A DNA stretch of 64,000 nt from Bacillus sp. ZZV12-4809 (GCF_009849585.1 NZ_VCRN01000001.1:310001-374000); one strand, 5' to 3'; positions 1-9,166 are shown, counted from the first letter of the stretch. Translations and numbers: made by a program. Notes: generated from the letters alone by a model not told the origin.

Positions 1-46
1 AGGTGCCTGGATGGTGCCTGATTTTTTTGTATGGGTGGTGGTGCTG

Positions 47-305
47 ATTCATGCAGGCTTTATGGGACCGCTTTTATTGTTCGGGTGCCTTTTTCGGCTT
101 CATGAAGGCTTCTTGGCGACCGCTTTTCTGGCGCCGGGTCCTTTTTCGGCTTAATGATGGTTCCATGACGACCGTTTTTCTGGCGCCGGGTCCTTTTTCG
201 GCTTCATGATGGTTCCATGACGACCGTTTTTCTGGCGCCGGGTCCTTTTTCGGCTTCATGATGGTTCCATGACGACCGTTTTTCTGGATCGGCTCCCTTT
301 TTCGG
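47..305. repeat. 52-bp tandem array (array 1, 5 copies)
   Basis: Five head-to-tail copies begin at 47, 98, 150, 202 and 254. The first is 51 bp and the rest are exactly 52 bp. Each copy carries a TTCATGATGG-like start, a GACCGTTTTTCTGG core, a GGCGCC palindrome and a CTTTTTCGG end. The last three copies are almost identical and the first two are diverged. A minus-strand reading frame crosses the array, but a 52-bp period breaks any protein periodicity, so I read it as non-coding. The 1-46 segment holds GGTGCCTG motifs related to the palindrome at 4884. The array lies upstream of the aadK-like gene and may extend left of the window. Confidence 0.9.
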
Positions 306-442
306 CTTTATTTTCCCTTCTTAGCGGCAACGACAACTAAATAAAGTTTCCTCAAAAAACAATCATTACCAGAGTCACCAGCAGGAATCCCCCACATAAA
401 AAAAGTATCATAACAGTATGACCAAAACAATCAGGAGGGCAA

Positions 443-1321
443 ATGAAATCTAGAACTGAAACTGAGATGATGAATCTAATTTTAGGAACTGCCAAGGAAG
501 ATGAACGGGTTCTGGCGGTTGTTCTGAATGGTTCGCGCGCGAATTCCAATGTAAAAAAAGATATTTTTCAGGATTATGATATTGTGTACATCGTCAGGGA
601 AATCGAATCCTTTACCTGTAATCATAGCTGGGTGGATGTGTTTGGCGAGCGTGTAATGATGCAGATGCCGGAGGAGAAGGTGCTGCCTCCGGCCGATGGG
701 CTCGGCCGCTTTCCTTATTTGATGCAGTTTATGGACGGAAATCGGATTGACCTGACTTTAATCCCGGCTGAAAGGATGGATGAACTTCTGGAGCCTGACA
801 GTCTGAGTATACTGCTTCTTGATAAGGATGGCCTGATTGGGGCCATGCCGCCAGCAAGTGACCGGGATTATCATATCAGGAAGCCTGATGCCAGAGAGTT
901 TGCAGATCTGTGCAATGAGTTTTGGTGGATTACGATGAATATCAGCAAAGGTCTTTGGCGCCAGGAGCTGACGTACGCGATGTTTATGCATGAGCAGATC
1001 AACCGCAATGTACTGATTACCATGCTGGAATGGAAGTCCGGCATTGCAGCAGATTTTAAAATAAGTGCAGGCAAAGCTGGCAAGTATTTGTCCGATCTCC
1101 TTCCTGCCGGGGATTGGGAGCAATTTCTGTCCACCTATTCAGACGCGAATATTGATAATATCTGGGATGCTCTATTTACCATGTGCTCCCTTTTCAGAAA
1201 TACAGCTGTCGAGGTCGCGGAGAGACTTGGATTTGAATACCCATTTGAAGATGATAAGCGTGTGACTGCATTCTTAAGCCATGTCCGCAGCCTGCCTTCA
1301 AACGCCCGATCTATCTATTAA
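443..1321 (+). CDS. aadK: Aminoglycoside 6-adenylyltransferase (AadK/ANT(6)-like)
   Basis: The 292-residue protein resembles streptomycin 6-adenylyltransferases, which inactivate streptomycin by transferring AMP from ATP in the cytoplasm. The N-terminal nucleotidyltransferase signature is visible as LNGSRAN near residue 30, followed by a DYDIVYIV strand that carries the metal-binding acidic pair. The full family length of about 285-290 residues is present. The start at 443 follows a clear AGGAGGGC ribosome binding site. It is monocistronic and ends directly in a terminator shared with the converging NCS2 permease gene. Homologues are common as chromosomal, weakly expressed resistance genes in Bacillaceae. 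Real streptomycin resistance is inferred and not shown. Confidence 0.88.
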   Translation: MKSRTETEMMNLILGTAKEDERVLAVVLNGSRANSNVKKDIFQDYDIVYIVREIESFTCNHSWVDVFGERVMMQMPEEKVLPPADGLGRFPYLMQFMDGNRIDLTLIPAERMDELLEPDSLSILLLDKDGLIGAMPPASDRDYHIRKPDAREFADLCNEFWWITMNISKGLWRQELTYAMFMHEQINRNVLITMLEWKSGIAADFKISAGKAGKYLSDLLPAGDWEQFLSTYSDANIDNIWDALFTMCSLFRNTAVEVAERLGFEYPFEDDKRVTAFLSHVRSLPSNARSIY

Positions 1322-1350
1322 AAAAATCCCCTAATAACAGGGGATTTTTC
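1321..1350. terminator. Bidirectional terminator between aadK and NCS2 permease
   Basis: The hairpin has AAATCCCC and GGGGATTT arms around a short loop, flanked by A and T runs on both sides. It can serve both converging genes. Confidence 0.85.
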
Positions 1351-2657
1351 TAGTTATTCTTCAATTCCAGCTGTTCGAGCGCAGACCAGTTCACCATTTT
1401 TTCCAAAAGAATGGAGAGTAGGACACCCATGAGGAGCCCGTTTGAGACAAATGGCTGAATTAATACAGGCAATCCCGAAAATACCTCAGTCGGTGTATTC
1501 ATCAGGCTGATGCCAATCAGGACGGGTGCGGCTAAACGGAAGATGGTGTCTGAGTTGAATACTTTTCCGCTTAAGCTGTTGAATGCAGTCCCGAATAGCT
1601 GAAGATACGCGACAAACAGGACGGCGTTTCCGACTGTTACCGGCATGCCCGCCAGCCATGATCCCAGATGCGGAACCAGACCAATGACTGACAGCAGCGC
1701 CCCGCCTATGAAAAAGGGTGTTTTCATTAATATTCGCGTGCTTTGGAGGAAGCCAATCGATGAGGTGAATGGCGTATACGGTACAAGGCCAAACCCGCTT
1801 CCGATCACCGTGAAAACTGAGGTGATAAAAATCGAGCTGCGGTACTCACGCTTGCCGGATTCTTTTTTAAATAACCGGTCACCAGAACTGATCGATGCGA
1901 CGGTGTTGCTCAGATTCATCAAACAGGCAAAGAAGGCTACTGCCACAATTCCGATTTCCAGGTTAGGCTGTCCCAGCGGAAAGAGTGTAAAGCTCATACC
2001 TCCGGATGCCATCTCCTGTACCGCTTCGTCGGGAAAAAGGAAATTATAGCCGATCCAGCCTGCCAGCAACCCTATTAAGATGGAAAAATTGCCGATGAGG
2101 GCGTTCCCTTTTAATTTTAGTAAACTCACAAAAATAACGAGGGCAAAGGAATATAGCGTGATCGGCACATCAATGGTGCCCTGCTCGCTGACCTTCATCA
2201 TTCCCTTAAAAAATATGAAAATCAGCTGGAAGGTTAATAGAAACAAATAAACGGACATCACCATTGGGCTGAAAATTGATTTCAGCAGTGAAATGCCGTT
2301 GAATGCTGCGAGAATCAGCGTGACAGCCGAAGCGAGCAGCACACCTGTTGCTATTCCGCCCCCGATTTCTGAATAGCTCATGCCAAGGGACGATGCCGAC
2401 AGTCCAAGGTTAAGGATGACTCCCCACAGCAGGCCGGAATGGCCTTCCATGAGCGGGTAGCGATGCCCTTTCCATCCTTGAAAAATGGTCGCTAATCCCG
2501 TGAAGATAAGCGAGGCTCTCAGCATCAGCGCAATCGTTTCACCAGGAAGCCCGAAGACGGTTCCCACTGAAATTGGGATCATCACAGTATTTGCAAAAAT
2601 AAAAAATAGCCATTGAACAGAAGAAAATATTGTTACGGTACCAAACCGTTTATCCAA
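1350..2657 (-). CDS. NCS2-family nucleobase permease (uracil/xanthine type)
   Basis: This 435-residue, very hydrophobic protein has about 12-14 predicted membrane segments and the layout of the nucleobase:cation symporter-2 (SLC23) family, which imports uracil, xanthine or other purines with protons or sodium. Family-like segments include the MEGHSGLLWG stretch near residue 70 and an SIGFLQSTRI stretch in the second half. It is somewhat divergent from classic PyrP, PbuX and PucJK, so the substrate is not assignable. The gene is alone on its strand. I see no purine riboswitch in the 250 bp upstream. It converges on aadK and shares its terminator. Confidence 0.8.
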   Translation of the reverse strand: MDKRFGTVTIFSSVQWLFFIFANTVMIPISVGTVFGLPGETIALMLRASLIFTGLATIFQGWKGHRYPLMEGHSGLLWGVILNLGLSASSLGMSYSEIGGGIATGVLLASAVTLILAAFNGISLLKSIFSPMVMSVYLFLLTFQLIFIFFKGMMKVSEQGTIDVPITLYSFALVIFVSLLKLKGNALIGNFSILIGLLAGWIGYNFLFPDEAVQEMASGGMSFTLFPLGQPNLEIGIVAVAFFACLMNLSNTVASISSGDRLFKKESGKREYRSSIFITSVFTVIGSGFGLVPYTPFTSSIGFLQSTRILMKTPFFIGGALLSVIGLVPHLGSWLAGMPVTVGNAVLFVAYLQLFGTAFNSLSGKVFNSDTIFRLAAPVLIGISLMNTPTEVFSGLPVLIQPFVSNGLLMGVLLSILLEKMVNWSALEQLELKNN

Positions 2658-2933
2658 GGTATCAACACCGCTCTCTATTATTTCGTTGCTCTAAAAATAA
2701 ACCAGCTATTATTATAGTACAAATCGTGAAAAATTTCTTTGGATTTTTCTTGAAGACGGGACGAAACTTATAAAAGAGGAGCAGGAGCCACCGATCCATC
2801 AAAAAAAGTGCTAGGTAAATAGGCTGCAGGCCGGCATTCTTTTTAACAAAAGATAGTTATTAGTACGGACAAACTAATCCCTGTTTAAATATAATATCCT
2901 GTAAAAATTGTGTGGGAATGGATGTGAAAATGT

Positions 2934-3455
2934 ATGTATCCAAGGAAAAAGAATGACGCTAATCCAAATGTACTGACTCCCAGCGAACTTCATTCTATTA
3001 ATTCCTGGATATCCATCATGAAAAAATGGGAAAATAGAACGAATTCTGCTAAGGTCAATATGGCAAGAAGAACATTGCGGTTACGATATCGATTTCTGGG
3101 ACATGGATATACCAGAATTGTCTTTGATATGGGGAACAATTATGTGTTAAAAGTGGCTATTTCCGATCTTGGCCTTAAGAGTAATAAAACTGAATTTGAA
3201 ATTTTCACCAATAGTCCGCCTGACATAAAAAAACACCTTTGCCCTGTCCTGCAATATGGACATGGCTGGATTATTATGAAAAAAATCTCTGCTAAAGTAC
3301 CTTCTAATAAACAGTTTGATAATCAAATACTGCAGCTGCAAAATAAATTCATAAGCCACGGAATTATACCGAATGACTTTAAGAAGGCAAATTTGGCATT
3401 ATCCAAAAAGCAGACCCTTACAGTTATTGATTATGGCAGTTTTATTCAGAAGTAA
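2934..3455 (+). CDS. Minimal protein-kinase-like protein
   Basis: This 173-residue protein has the core elements of an N-lobe-heavy kinase fold. They are a glycine-loop-like LGHGYTRIVF near residue 55, a VLKVA strand whose lysine is the likely ATP ligand, a DFKKAN motif that fits the catalytic-loop pattern DxKxxN, and IDYGSF near the C-terminus at the place of the DFG motif. Almost nothing follows the DFG-like motif, so the activation segment and helical C-lobe are missing. Small kinase-like proteins of this type occur in Bacillus, but I cannot name this one. A weak ribosome binding site makes the start uncertain. Whether it phosphorylates anything is unknown. Confidence 0.6.
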   Translation: MYPRKKNDANPNVLTPSELHSINSWISIMKKWENRTNSAKVNMARRTLRLRYRFLGHGYTRIVFDMGNNYVLKVAISDLGLKSNKTEFEIFTNSPPDIKKHLCPVLQYGHGWIIMKKISAKVPSNKQFDNQILQLQNKFISHGIIPNDFKKANLALSKKQTLTVIDYGSFIQK

Positions 3456-3512
3456 TCCTCTTTTCAAATCTTGCTTCAATATCCCTTCCTCCCCATTCCC
3501 GATATTTCATTG

Positions 3513-3538
3513 TAAAAACCCGCAATAAATATTGCGGG
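3513..3538 (-). terminator. Terminator of the DUF819 gene
   Basis: On the minus strand the CCCGCAAT/ATTGCGGG hairpin is followed by TTTTT. It sits just beyond the DUF819 stop codon. Confidence 0.8.
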
Positions 3539-3551
3539 CAAGCTTCATTTT

Positions 3552-4778
3552 TTACATAAACCCGGAAAACCACAGTCCAAGCGCGGTTCCAACATAGTTG
3601 CCAATGATATAGCCCAGCGTTCCTACAACGAGTATCGGTCCGATCAGGTCCTTCCAGCCCTTCGCAATGGCCATGGCCGCTGCGGTGGTTGGACCGCCAA
3701 CATTCGCATTGCTGGCCAACAGGATTTCTTCGAGGTCATATTTTAATAGTTTGCCTGCAGCCAGAGATACGCACAGATTTACAACGACAATGATGAACAC
3801 AAACACCAGCAGCAGCGGGGCATTTTCAATAATCAGCGGGATTGATGCCGGGATGCCGATCACGACAAAGAACAGGTATATCAGGAATGTGCCGATTTCC
3901 TGACTTCCGTTAATAGACTCGAAGTATTTTGGGAACATGGCCAGAGCAAGAAACGTCATGGTCGTCAGCATCAAATACTTATCTCCAAACAGACCATTTA
4001 CGAGATTGGTAAAAAAAGAAACACCTTCTCCCGTTGGAATAGCTGTGTCCAGGAACTCAGCTATTTTAAAAGAAACAATCACCAGCAAAAAGGCTGTTCC
4101 CACGGATAACGCGATATCCTTTAAGGAAATGTCCTTTCTCTTCCAGAAGCTTTCCGCCAGTGTCTTCCCCTCTTCTCTTAAATTTCCGCTTTCCACCTGA
4201 TCTGCATGTGGTGTTTTGAACCGGCGCCGAAAAAAACCAATCGCCGGTATCAGCATCAAAACGACGAAGTAAATGGCCATCATTAAATTATCGGCGACCA
4301 CTGCTGCAGAAACCATTTCTCCAGGCGCTTCAAATTTGGCCGCCATGGCAGCGAAGTTAACTCCGCCTCCAATATAGGATGCGCTTAGCATCGCCCCCAA
4401 TTTATCGAGTACTGGTATATGATCTTTCAGCAGGAAAAAGCTGATGATCACGCCTGCGGCAGTTCCAATGGAGCTGATCAGAAAGATAATCAGGAGCCTT
4501 CCGCTTTCTTGCCAGATTCTTTTGATCTTCACATGAAAAAGAAGCAATGGGATCGCAAGCGGAATGATAAATGTCCAGACTGCATCATAAACCGGCGATG
4601 CTGTCGGAATAATGCCCGTATTAGAAAGAATGATGGCACCAATCAGTGCAACAATCGCCCCTGAAATTTTTGCTGCTAAAGCGTAACGCTGCTCCAGAAA
4701 AATGCTTACCGAGGCCCACACCACAATAATTCCCCATAGCGTGACATAATCATCGGCTTTAATAAGTGTCTGCTCCAA
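3552..4778 (-). CDS. yjcL: DUF819 family membrane protein (YjcL-like)
   Basis: The protein has about 408 residues and 10-12 membrane segments. It belongs to DUF819, a two-lobe transporter-like family that includes B. subtilis YjcL and YxdE-type proteins. Glycine-rich re-entrant-looking segments occur near SYIGGGVNFAAM in the first half and NANVGGPTTAAAMA near the C-terminus, which fits an internal duplication. Two TTG codons compete as start. The one at 4778 lies 8 bp from a strong GGGGAGG site, whereas the one at 4784 is only 2 bp away, so I chose 4778. The substrate is unknown. It is monocistronic, with its own terminator. Confidence 0.85.
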   Translation of the reverse strand: MEQTLIKADDYVTLWGIIVVWASVSIFLEQRYALAAKISGAIVALIGAIILSNTGIIPTASPVYDAVWTFIIPLAIPLLLFHVKIKRIWQESGRLLIIFLISSIGTAAGVIISFFLLKDHIPVLDKLGAMLSASYIGGGVNFAAMAAKFEAPGEMVSAAVVADNLMMAIYFVVLMLIPAIGFFRRRFKTPHADQVESGNLREEGKTLAESFWKRKDISLKDIALSVGTAFLLVIVSFKIAEFLDTAIPTGEGVSFFTNLVNGLFGDKYLMLTTMTFLALAMFPKYFESINGSQEIGTFLIYLFFVVIGIPASIPLIIENAPLLLVFVFIIVVVNLCVSLAAGKLLKYDLEEILLASNANVGGPTTAAAMAIAKGWKDLIGPILVVGTLGYIIGNYVGTALGLWFSGFM

Positions 4779-4883
4779 TAGCAATTCCTCCCCTTTTTCA
4801 GTTTCACTACTATTATAGTAGCCTACCTCTTTCTGAATTCAAAATATTCAAATCTTTCGGAGTGGTTTCGACAAAATTCGGGT

Positions 4884-4896
4884 GGTGCCTGTCACC
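4884..4896. repeat. Isolated GGTGCCTGTCACC palindrome
   Basis: A 13-bp near-perfect palindrome (GGTG arms) sits in the gap between DUF819 and the ABC exporter. The same GGTGCCTG core occurs twice in the first 20 bases of the window. This looks like a member of a dispersed short intergenic repeat family. Confidence 0.5.
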
Positions 4897-4982
4897 AAAA
4901 ATTTCTTTTTATTTTTTTGAAGCCGAAAGGGGTGTTTCGTACGTCTAGATGGCAGAGACTTTTTTAGAAGGAAGGTTATGGT

Positions 4983-5672
4983 GTGATAGAAGTTAGAGAT
5001 TTGAGCCATGCGTTTGAGATTGGCAAGAAGGAGAAGAAGTCGGTTATTCCTGTATTGGAGGGTGTTTCTTTTTCAGTGGAGAAAGGCGAGATTGTCACGA
5101 TTGTGGGCAGGAGCGGTTCCGGGAAGTCGACGCTTTTGAATATCATCAGCGGCTTTATTAAGCCGAAGCAAGGAGAGGTCTGGATACAGGGTGAAAAGGT
5201 CAGTGATTATAGCGAAGGTAAATTTTCTGATTTCCGCCTTAAGAATCTCGGATTCATTTTCCAGAGCTTTCAGTTGATTCCGAGTATGACGGCTTACCAG
5301 AATGTCGAGCTCCCTCTCATTCTCAAAGGGATGACAGAAAAGGATAGACAGCAGAAAACCGAAGAGACGTTAAAGCGTGTAGGACTAAGCGAATATAAGG
5401 ATCATTATCCAAGTGAGCTTTCCGGCGGACAGCAGCAGCGTGTCAGCATCGCCCGGGCGCTCGTTGTCAATCCTCCTCTCATTCTTGCAGATGAACCGAC
5501 AGGCAGCCTGGACAGCGAAACAGAAAGCGAACTGCTGCAGTTTATTCAAGAGCTGAATCGTGATCTGGGTATTACGTTTCTGATAATTACTCATGACGAA
5601 AAAGTAGCAGCCATCGGCCATAAGACAATTGAAATCACAGATGGAAGGGTTATGGAGGGTGTATTGGCATGA
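4983..5672 (+). CDS. ABC transporter ATP-binding protein (MacB/LolD-like)
   Basis: This 229-residue nucleotide-binding subunit energises the FtsX/MacB-type permease encoded next to it. Walker A is GRSGSGKST at residues 42-50. The signature LSGGQQQR and Walker B ILADEPTG follow in the right order, and a switch histidine is present in LIITHDE. The start is a GTG at 4983 with GAAGGAAGG about 7 bp upstream. The stop overlaps the permease start as ATGA, so the two are translationally coupled. Such pairs export peptides, antibiotics or lipoproteins or act in envelope stress. No MacA-like adaptor is present, so the substrate is open. Confidence 0.93.
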   Translation: MIEVRDLSHAFEIGKKEKKSVIPVLEGVSFSVEKGEIVTIVGRSGSGKSTLLNIISGFIKPKQGEVWIQGEKVSDYSEGKFSDFRLKNLGFIFQSFQLIPSMTAYQNVELPLILKGMTEKDRQQKTEETLKRVGLSEYKDHYPSELSGGQQQRVSIARALVVNPPLILADEPTGSLDSETESELLQFIQELNRDLGITFLIITHDEKVAAIGHKTIEITDGRVMEGVLA

Positions 5673-7006
5673 AATTGAAAGATCAATTCCGATTTGTAAG
5701 ACAAAATATGAAAAAGAATAAAACCAGGCTGTTTATGACGATTTTAGCTACAGCCATTGGATGTACCTTCCTCATTGTACTGGCATCCGTCGGCTTCGGC
5801 CTGCATAAATCAATCATTCAGGATGTAATGGAAGACAGCCTTGTGACGGAAATTCAAGTTCACGGCAAGGAAGAGGGCGAAGGAAATTATCAGGGCATCC
5901 AAGATAAAGATATTCAGTATTTCAAAGAAATAACCGGGGTAAAAGCAGTCACCCGCAGGCAATCCCTGCAGCAAACCCCGACTTTTAAAACTGGGGAATA
6001 TACTGTTCAAACAGAAACCGTTTCGGCTTATTTTCCCGAAGAAGTGAAGGCCGGGTTTGAGCTGTCTGAAGGAAGGCTGCCAGAGAAAGAGAATGAAGTG
6101 GTAGTGGGCTCCTCCTTTGCAGACAATCTGGCAAAGGAACCGAAAGAAGGAGAAAATGCCTTTAATGAGGATGGCTCCATAAAAGAAGAATACGCCTACA
6201 AGGGTGAGTTAGTAGGAAAGAAGCTTGAAATGGAAGTTATTAAAACGGAGGATGGCAAAGAAGTCAAAAAGTCCATTCCCCTGACCATAACCGGGGTGAC
6301 GAAAAAGCCTTCTAAAGAATGGCTGCAGATCCAAACAGTCTTCATTTCCGAAGATATCTTTAAAGAAGTGGAAACGTTCACCGGCACACCTGCCGGCAAT
6401 CCGGAGCAAATGGAAGAGGCTCCCGTGGATACTGGAAGAACATACGATAGAGTGAGCCTTTACGCTAAAAATGTAGAAGCTGTTACAGGCATTAATGAAA
6501 CATTGAAAGACGGCAATTATATGGTTTATTCCATCGTGAACGAGATGAAGCAAATCAATATGGTGTTTACGATTCTAAAAATTGGCCTGCTCTTCATCGG
6601 AACGATCGCTTTGATCATTGCCTCCATCGGTATTTATAATACGATGACGATGGCTGTTACGGAGCGCGCCCCCGATATCGGCATTATGAAAGCAATCGGT
6701 GCCCATCCGAAAACGATTAAACGGATTTTTGTCCTTGAAAGCAGCTATATCGGTCTGCTTGGCGCCCTGTTTGGCACCATTGTCGCTTATGGAATCAGCT
6801 ATGCAGTCAACCTGGCCCTGCCGCTCGTGCTGGAACGAGTATTTGAAGAAGCCCCGCCTGAGGGCCTCATGCTTTCCTATATTCCATGGTCCCTTACGCT
6901 GATCAGTGTAGCGATTTGCCTGACCGTCACCATCTTCTCCGGCTGGCGTCCGGCCAAGCGTGCAACACAGGTGGATGTGCTAAAGGCAATGAGACGGGAA
7001 GTCTAA
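5669..7006 (+). CDS. ABC transporter permease (FtsX/MacB family)
   Basis: The 445-residue permease has the MacB topology. There is one membrane segment near residues 20-40, a large extracytoplasmic domain of about 250 residues rich in charged residues, and then three membrane segments from about residue 300. The FtsX-domain signature (ASIGIYNTMTMAVTERAPDIGIMKAIGA) spans residues 321-348. It forms the membrane channel for the ATPase upstream, whose stop overlaps its start by 4 bp. The extracytoplasmic domain makes a role in export or mechanotransmission more likely than import. A strong terminator follows directly. Confidence 0.92.
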   Translation: MKLKDQFRFVRQNMKKNKTRLFMTILATAIGCTFLIVLASVGFGLHKSIIQDVMEDSLVTEIQVHGKEEGEGNYQGIQDKDIQYFKEITGVKAVTRRQSLQQTPTFKTGEYTVQTETVSAYFPEEVKAGFELSEGRLPEKENEVVVGSSFADNLAKEPKEGENAFNEDGSIKEEYAYKGELVGKKLEMEVIKTEDGKEVKKSIPLTITGVTKKPSKEWLQIQTVFISEDIFKEVETFTGTPAGNPEQMEEAPVDTGRTYDRVSLYAKNVEAVTGINETLKDGNYMVYSIVNEMKQINMVFTILKIGLLFIGTIALIIASIGIYNTMTMAVTERAPDIGIMKAIGAHPKTIKRIFVLESSYIGLLGALFGTIVAYGISYAVNLALPLVLERVFEEAPPEGLMLSYIPWSLTLISVAICLTVTIFSGWRPAKRATQVDVLKAMRREV

Positions 7007-7014
7007 TAGAAAAA

Positions 7015-7047
7015 ACATCGCTGGCATTAGCCGGCGATGTTTTTTTA
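7015..7047. terminator. Terminator between the ABC permease and SRPBCC gene
   Basis: The stem is ACATCGCTGG paired with CCGGCGATGT and is flanked by A and T runs. It is placed between converging genes and can act in both directions. Confidence 0.88.
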
Positions 7048-7497
7048 TAGTTTGAATGCTTCTTCGCGAACCTTCTGCAGAAATTCTTCAACCACCTTCA
7101 GATTGTTTTTATCGCCGCCAAGCTTCAGCATGGCCCTTCCGACGAAGTTAACGCCTTTATTTTCCCCTTCATAAATAAATCTGGTTTGGGATTCATCGAT
7201 TTTGATCAGAGTAAAGCCGAGGGTGATGGCAAAGGCTTTTCCTAATACAAAATGGATCCGCTTATGCTTTTTATCCTCTGTATCCTCATAGGCCAGTGTT
7301 TCGACAATGTAAGTCTCAAGGCGCTTGCCTTCTCTATAGGTTTGCCTGTGCTTAGCACCTGCTTCATTTTCCTTTTTTTCAATCAGGGTGTGCTCTTCAA
7401 CCTTGGGCATAATTTTCTTTATGTGCCGGTCGGAAAACAGGCTCCACACCTTTTCTATATTCCTGTCAATCATGATTTCTTCCTTCCATTGAATCAC
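7045..7497 (-). CDS. SRPBCC (START/polyketide-cyclase-like) domain protein
   Basis: The 150-residue protein looks like a single SRPBCC-fold domain, a helix-grip cavity that binds hydrophobic ligands. It begins with IQWKEEIMIDRNIEKVWSLFSD, which is typical of the first strand and helix of this fold, and ends in a long amphipathic helix. Its start overlaps the stop of the MerR-type regulator upstream by 4 bp, so the two form an operon. The pairing suggests a ligand-binding or lipid-related role controlled by that regulator. The ligand and reaction are unknown. Confidence 0.75.
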   Translation of the reverse strand: MIQWKEEIMIDRNIEKVWSLFSDRHIKKIMPKVEEHTLIEKKENEAGAKHRQTYREGKRLETYIVETLAYEDTEDKKHKRIHFVLGKAFAITLGFTLIKIDESQTRFIYEGENKGVNFVGRAMLKLGGDKNNLKVVEEFLQKVREEAFKL

Positions 7498-7838
7498 GCT
7501 TCCTCCTCCTTTCCTGATTCCAAAAAAGCATCAATTTCCGCCATTTGTCCTTCGAGCTCCTCCATTTGCATCTCAATCAGCTTTCTTTTTTGCAGCAGCA
7601 AAGCTTCCAGGTTCGCAAATGATTCATCCTCCATCACTGAAATCATTTCCTGAATAGTGAAGCCTAATCCTCTCAGCTTTCGTAAAAGGATAGCCAAAAA
7701 ATAGCTGCCGTCATCGTAATACCGGTAATGATTATGGGGGTCAATAAAAGCGGGCTCCAGAAGCTTCACTTCTGCGTAATATCGCAATGTTTCCTTCGTT
7801 AATCCGGTCATTTCCGCAAACTCGCTAATCTTGTACAT
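7494..7838 (-). CDS. MerR family transcriptional regulator
   Basis: This is a short, 114-residue MerR regulator. The N-terminal winged helix is clear (ISEFAEMTGLTKETLRYYAE, then a YRYYDDGSY wing). It is followed by a long coiled-coil dimerisation helix rich in Glu, Lys and Gln from about residue 75. There is no separate C-terminal effector domain and no metal-binding cysteine cluster, so it is not a MerR or CueR metal sensor. It is the first gene of an operon with the SRPBCC protein and probably regulates that operon. Confidence 0.88.
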   Translation of the reverse strand: MYKISEFAEMTGLTKETLRYYAEVKLLEPAFIDPHNHYRYYDDGSYFLAILLRKLRGLGFTIQEMISVMEDESFANLEALLLQKRKLIEMQMEELEGQMAEIDAFLESGKEEEA

Positions 7839-7948
7839 CGCTTCCTCCCATTTATCTTAAACTGTGTGGTGCACCACAAGGTCAATGCTTTTTGATATAT
7901 TATTTTGTTTTATGTATAACACAATGCAAGCCAGATAAAAAGGGACAG

Positions 7949-7984
7949 AAAAAGCCTCAAGCGGCCTATTGCGCTGAGGCTTAT
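7949..7984 (-). terminator. Terminator of the siderophore-binding protein gene
   Basis: On the minus strand a long AAGCCTCA/TGAGGCTT hairpin ends in a TTTT tract downstream of the stop codon at 8008. Confidence 0.8.
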
Positions 7985-8007
7985 TTGGATTAATCTATTT
8001 GGCTCTC

Positions 8008-8940
8008 TTATTTTTTAAGTTTCGTTAATTCATCTACGATAAATTCCATTTGATTTTCAAGGGAAATGGCATCGTTAAACCAGAAAGATTCGGAATCAAA
8101 TTCGATCACCCTGTTGTTTTGAACAGCAGGTATTTCCTTCCATACGCTTGTATCCATGAAGGAACCCTTCCCTGTTTCATCTCCTATTCCAACAAACATA
8201 ATGTCACCGGCATACTCTGGGATCAGCTCAGTCGATATGGATTTATAGCCAGGCCCAAACACATCCTTTTCTACCTTTTCCGGTGCCTTCATTCCTAGGG
8301 CCTGATAAATAATTTCCGTTCCCCGTCCCCAATTCTTTCCGTAAATATATGTTTCTTTTCCCATTGTTTCGAGCACGGTTACAGTTACATCCTCACCTAA
8401 GGCGGCCTTTACTTTTTCCTTTTCTTCTTTCGCGTTTTCAGTCCATTCTTCAACCCATTTTTCTGCTTCTTTTTCTTTTCCGACAATTTTTCCAATTTCA
8501 ACATGCTGCTGTAAATAATCGTACTCTGTATTTGTCAGGGCAACAGTTGGGGCGATTTCTGAGTATTTCTTTAAATTCTTATCAGATGAAAAAGCAATGA
8601 TTAAATCAGGCTCTAATTCTATTAGCTTCTCGATGGATCCTTCCGCAACAACCTCTGTATTCTCCAGTTTATCACCGAAAAATTTATTTCCTTTTACCCA
8701 TTCATTCACCGCTACAGGGGTGATTCCAAGCTTCAATACATTCCCCGCATAAATATGTGCCAATACCGCCACTCTTTTAGGCTTGGCAGGAACCTCGACA
8801 TCCCCGTTCTCTCCATGGTATGTCCTTGTGCCGGAGTCATCGATTGAGCCTGATTTTTTTGCTGAGCCTTCTCCGCAGGCAGATAACATACAAGCGAACA
8901 ACAGTGTGATGGCAATTACTATAACCTTCGTACTTTTCAT
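8008..8940 (-). CDS. Iron-siderophore ABC transporter substrate-binding lipoprotein
   Basis: The 310-residue lipoprotein captures ferric siderophore outside the membrane and hands it to an ABC importer. A signal peptide covers residues 1-21 and ends in a LSAC lipobox with Cys22 as the lipidated residue. The rest has the class III (FhuD/BtuF-like) binding-protein layout: KRVAVLAHIYAGNVLKLG, a domain-linking long helix near residues 165-190, and a C-terminal lobe. No permease or ATPase genes lie nearby, so it must share an importer encoded elsewhere, as FhuD/YxeB-type orphans do. A Fur box stands about 40 bp upstream. The exact siderophore is not assignable. Confidence 0.9.
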   Translation of the reverse strand: MKSTKVIVIAITLLFACMLSACGEGSAKKSGSIDDSGTRTYHGENGDVEVPAKPKRVAVLAHIYAGNVLKLGITPVAVNEWVKGNKFFGDKLENTEVVAEGSIEKLIELEPDLIIAFSSDKNLKKYSEIAPTVALTNTEYDYLQQHVEIGKIVGKEKEAEKWVEEWTENAKEEKEKVKAALGEDVTVTVLETMGKETYIYGKNWGRGTEIIYQALGMKAPEKVEKDVFGPGYKSISTELIPEYAGDIMFVGIGDETGKGSFMDTSVWKEIPAVQNNRVIEFDSESFWFNDAISLENQMEFIVDELTKLKK

Positions 8941-8980
8941 TGTTTTTCATCTCCATTCATTTTCTATCAAATAGCATATG

Positions 8981-9000
8981 TAAATGATTATCATTATCAA
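8981..9000 (-). promoter_or_regulatory. Fur box upstream of the siderophore-binding protein
   Basis: The sequence AATGATTATCATTATCA matches the 19-bp Fur consensus core (GATAATGATTATCATTATC) closely. It lies 40-60 bp upstream of the start codon at 8940, where repression under iron sufficiency would be expected. Confidence 0.88.
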
Positions 9001-9166
9001 TAAGAATAATATACATCACCTAGTTTATCAATATCATTCTGGATAACATATCTTATTTTTGATCAGAATTCGACTTCCTCTAATTAAAAACATCAGACGT
9101 TAAGGCCCCCTTCCGTTCACTTCTGCAAGCTGATGCTTCAGCTGCCACGCAATAAAACATGAGGAT

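Noticed and set aside
74-259. Minus-strand protein with KPKKDPAPEK-type repeats
   Set aside because: It is only a reading of array 1. The 52-bp unit is not a multiple of three, so the peptide has no true repeat, and there is no ribosome binding site.
2658-2933. Purine riboswitch before the NCS2 permease
   Set aside because: No conserved purine-aptamer core could be found in this gap.
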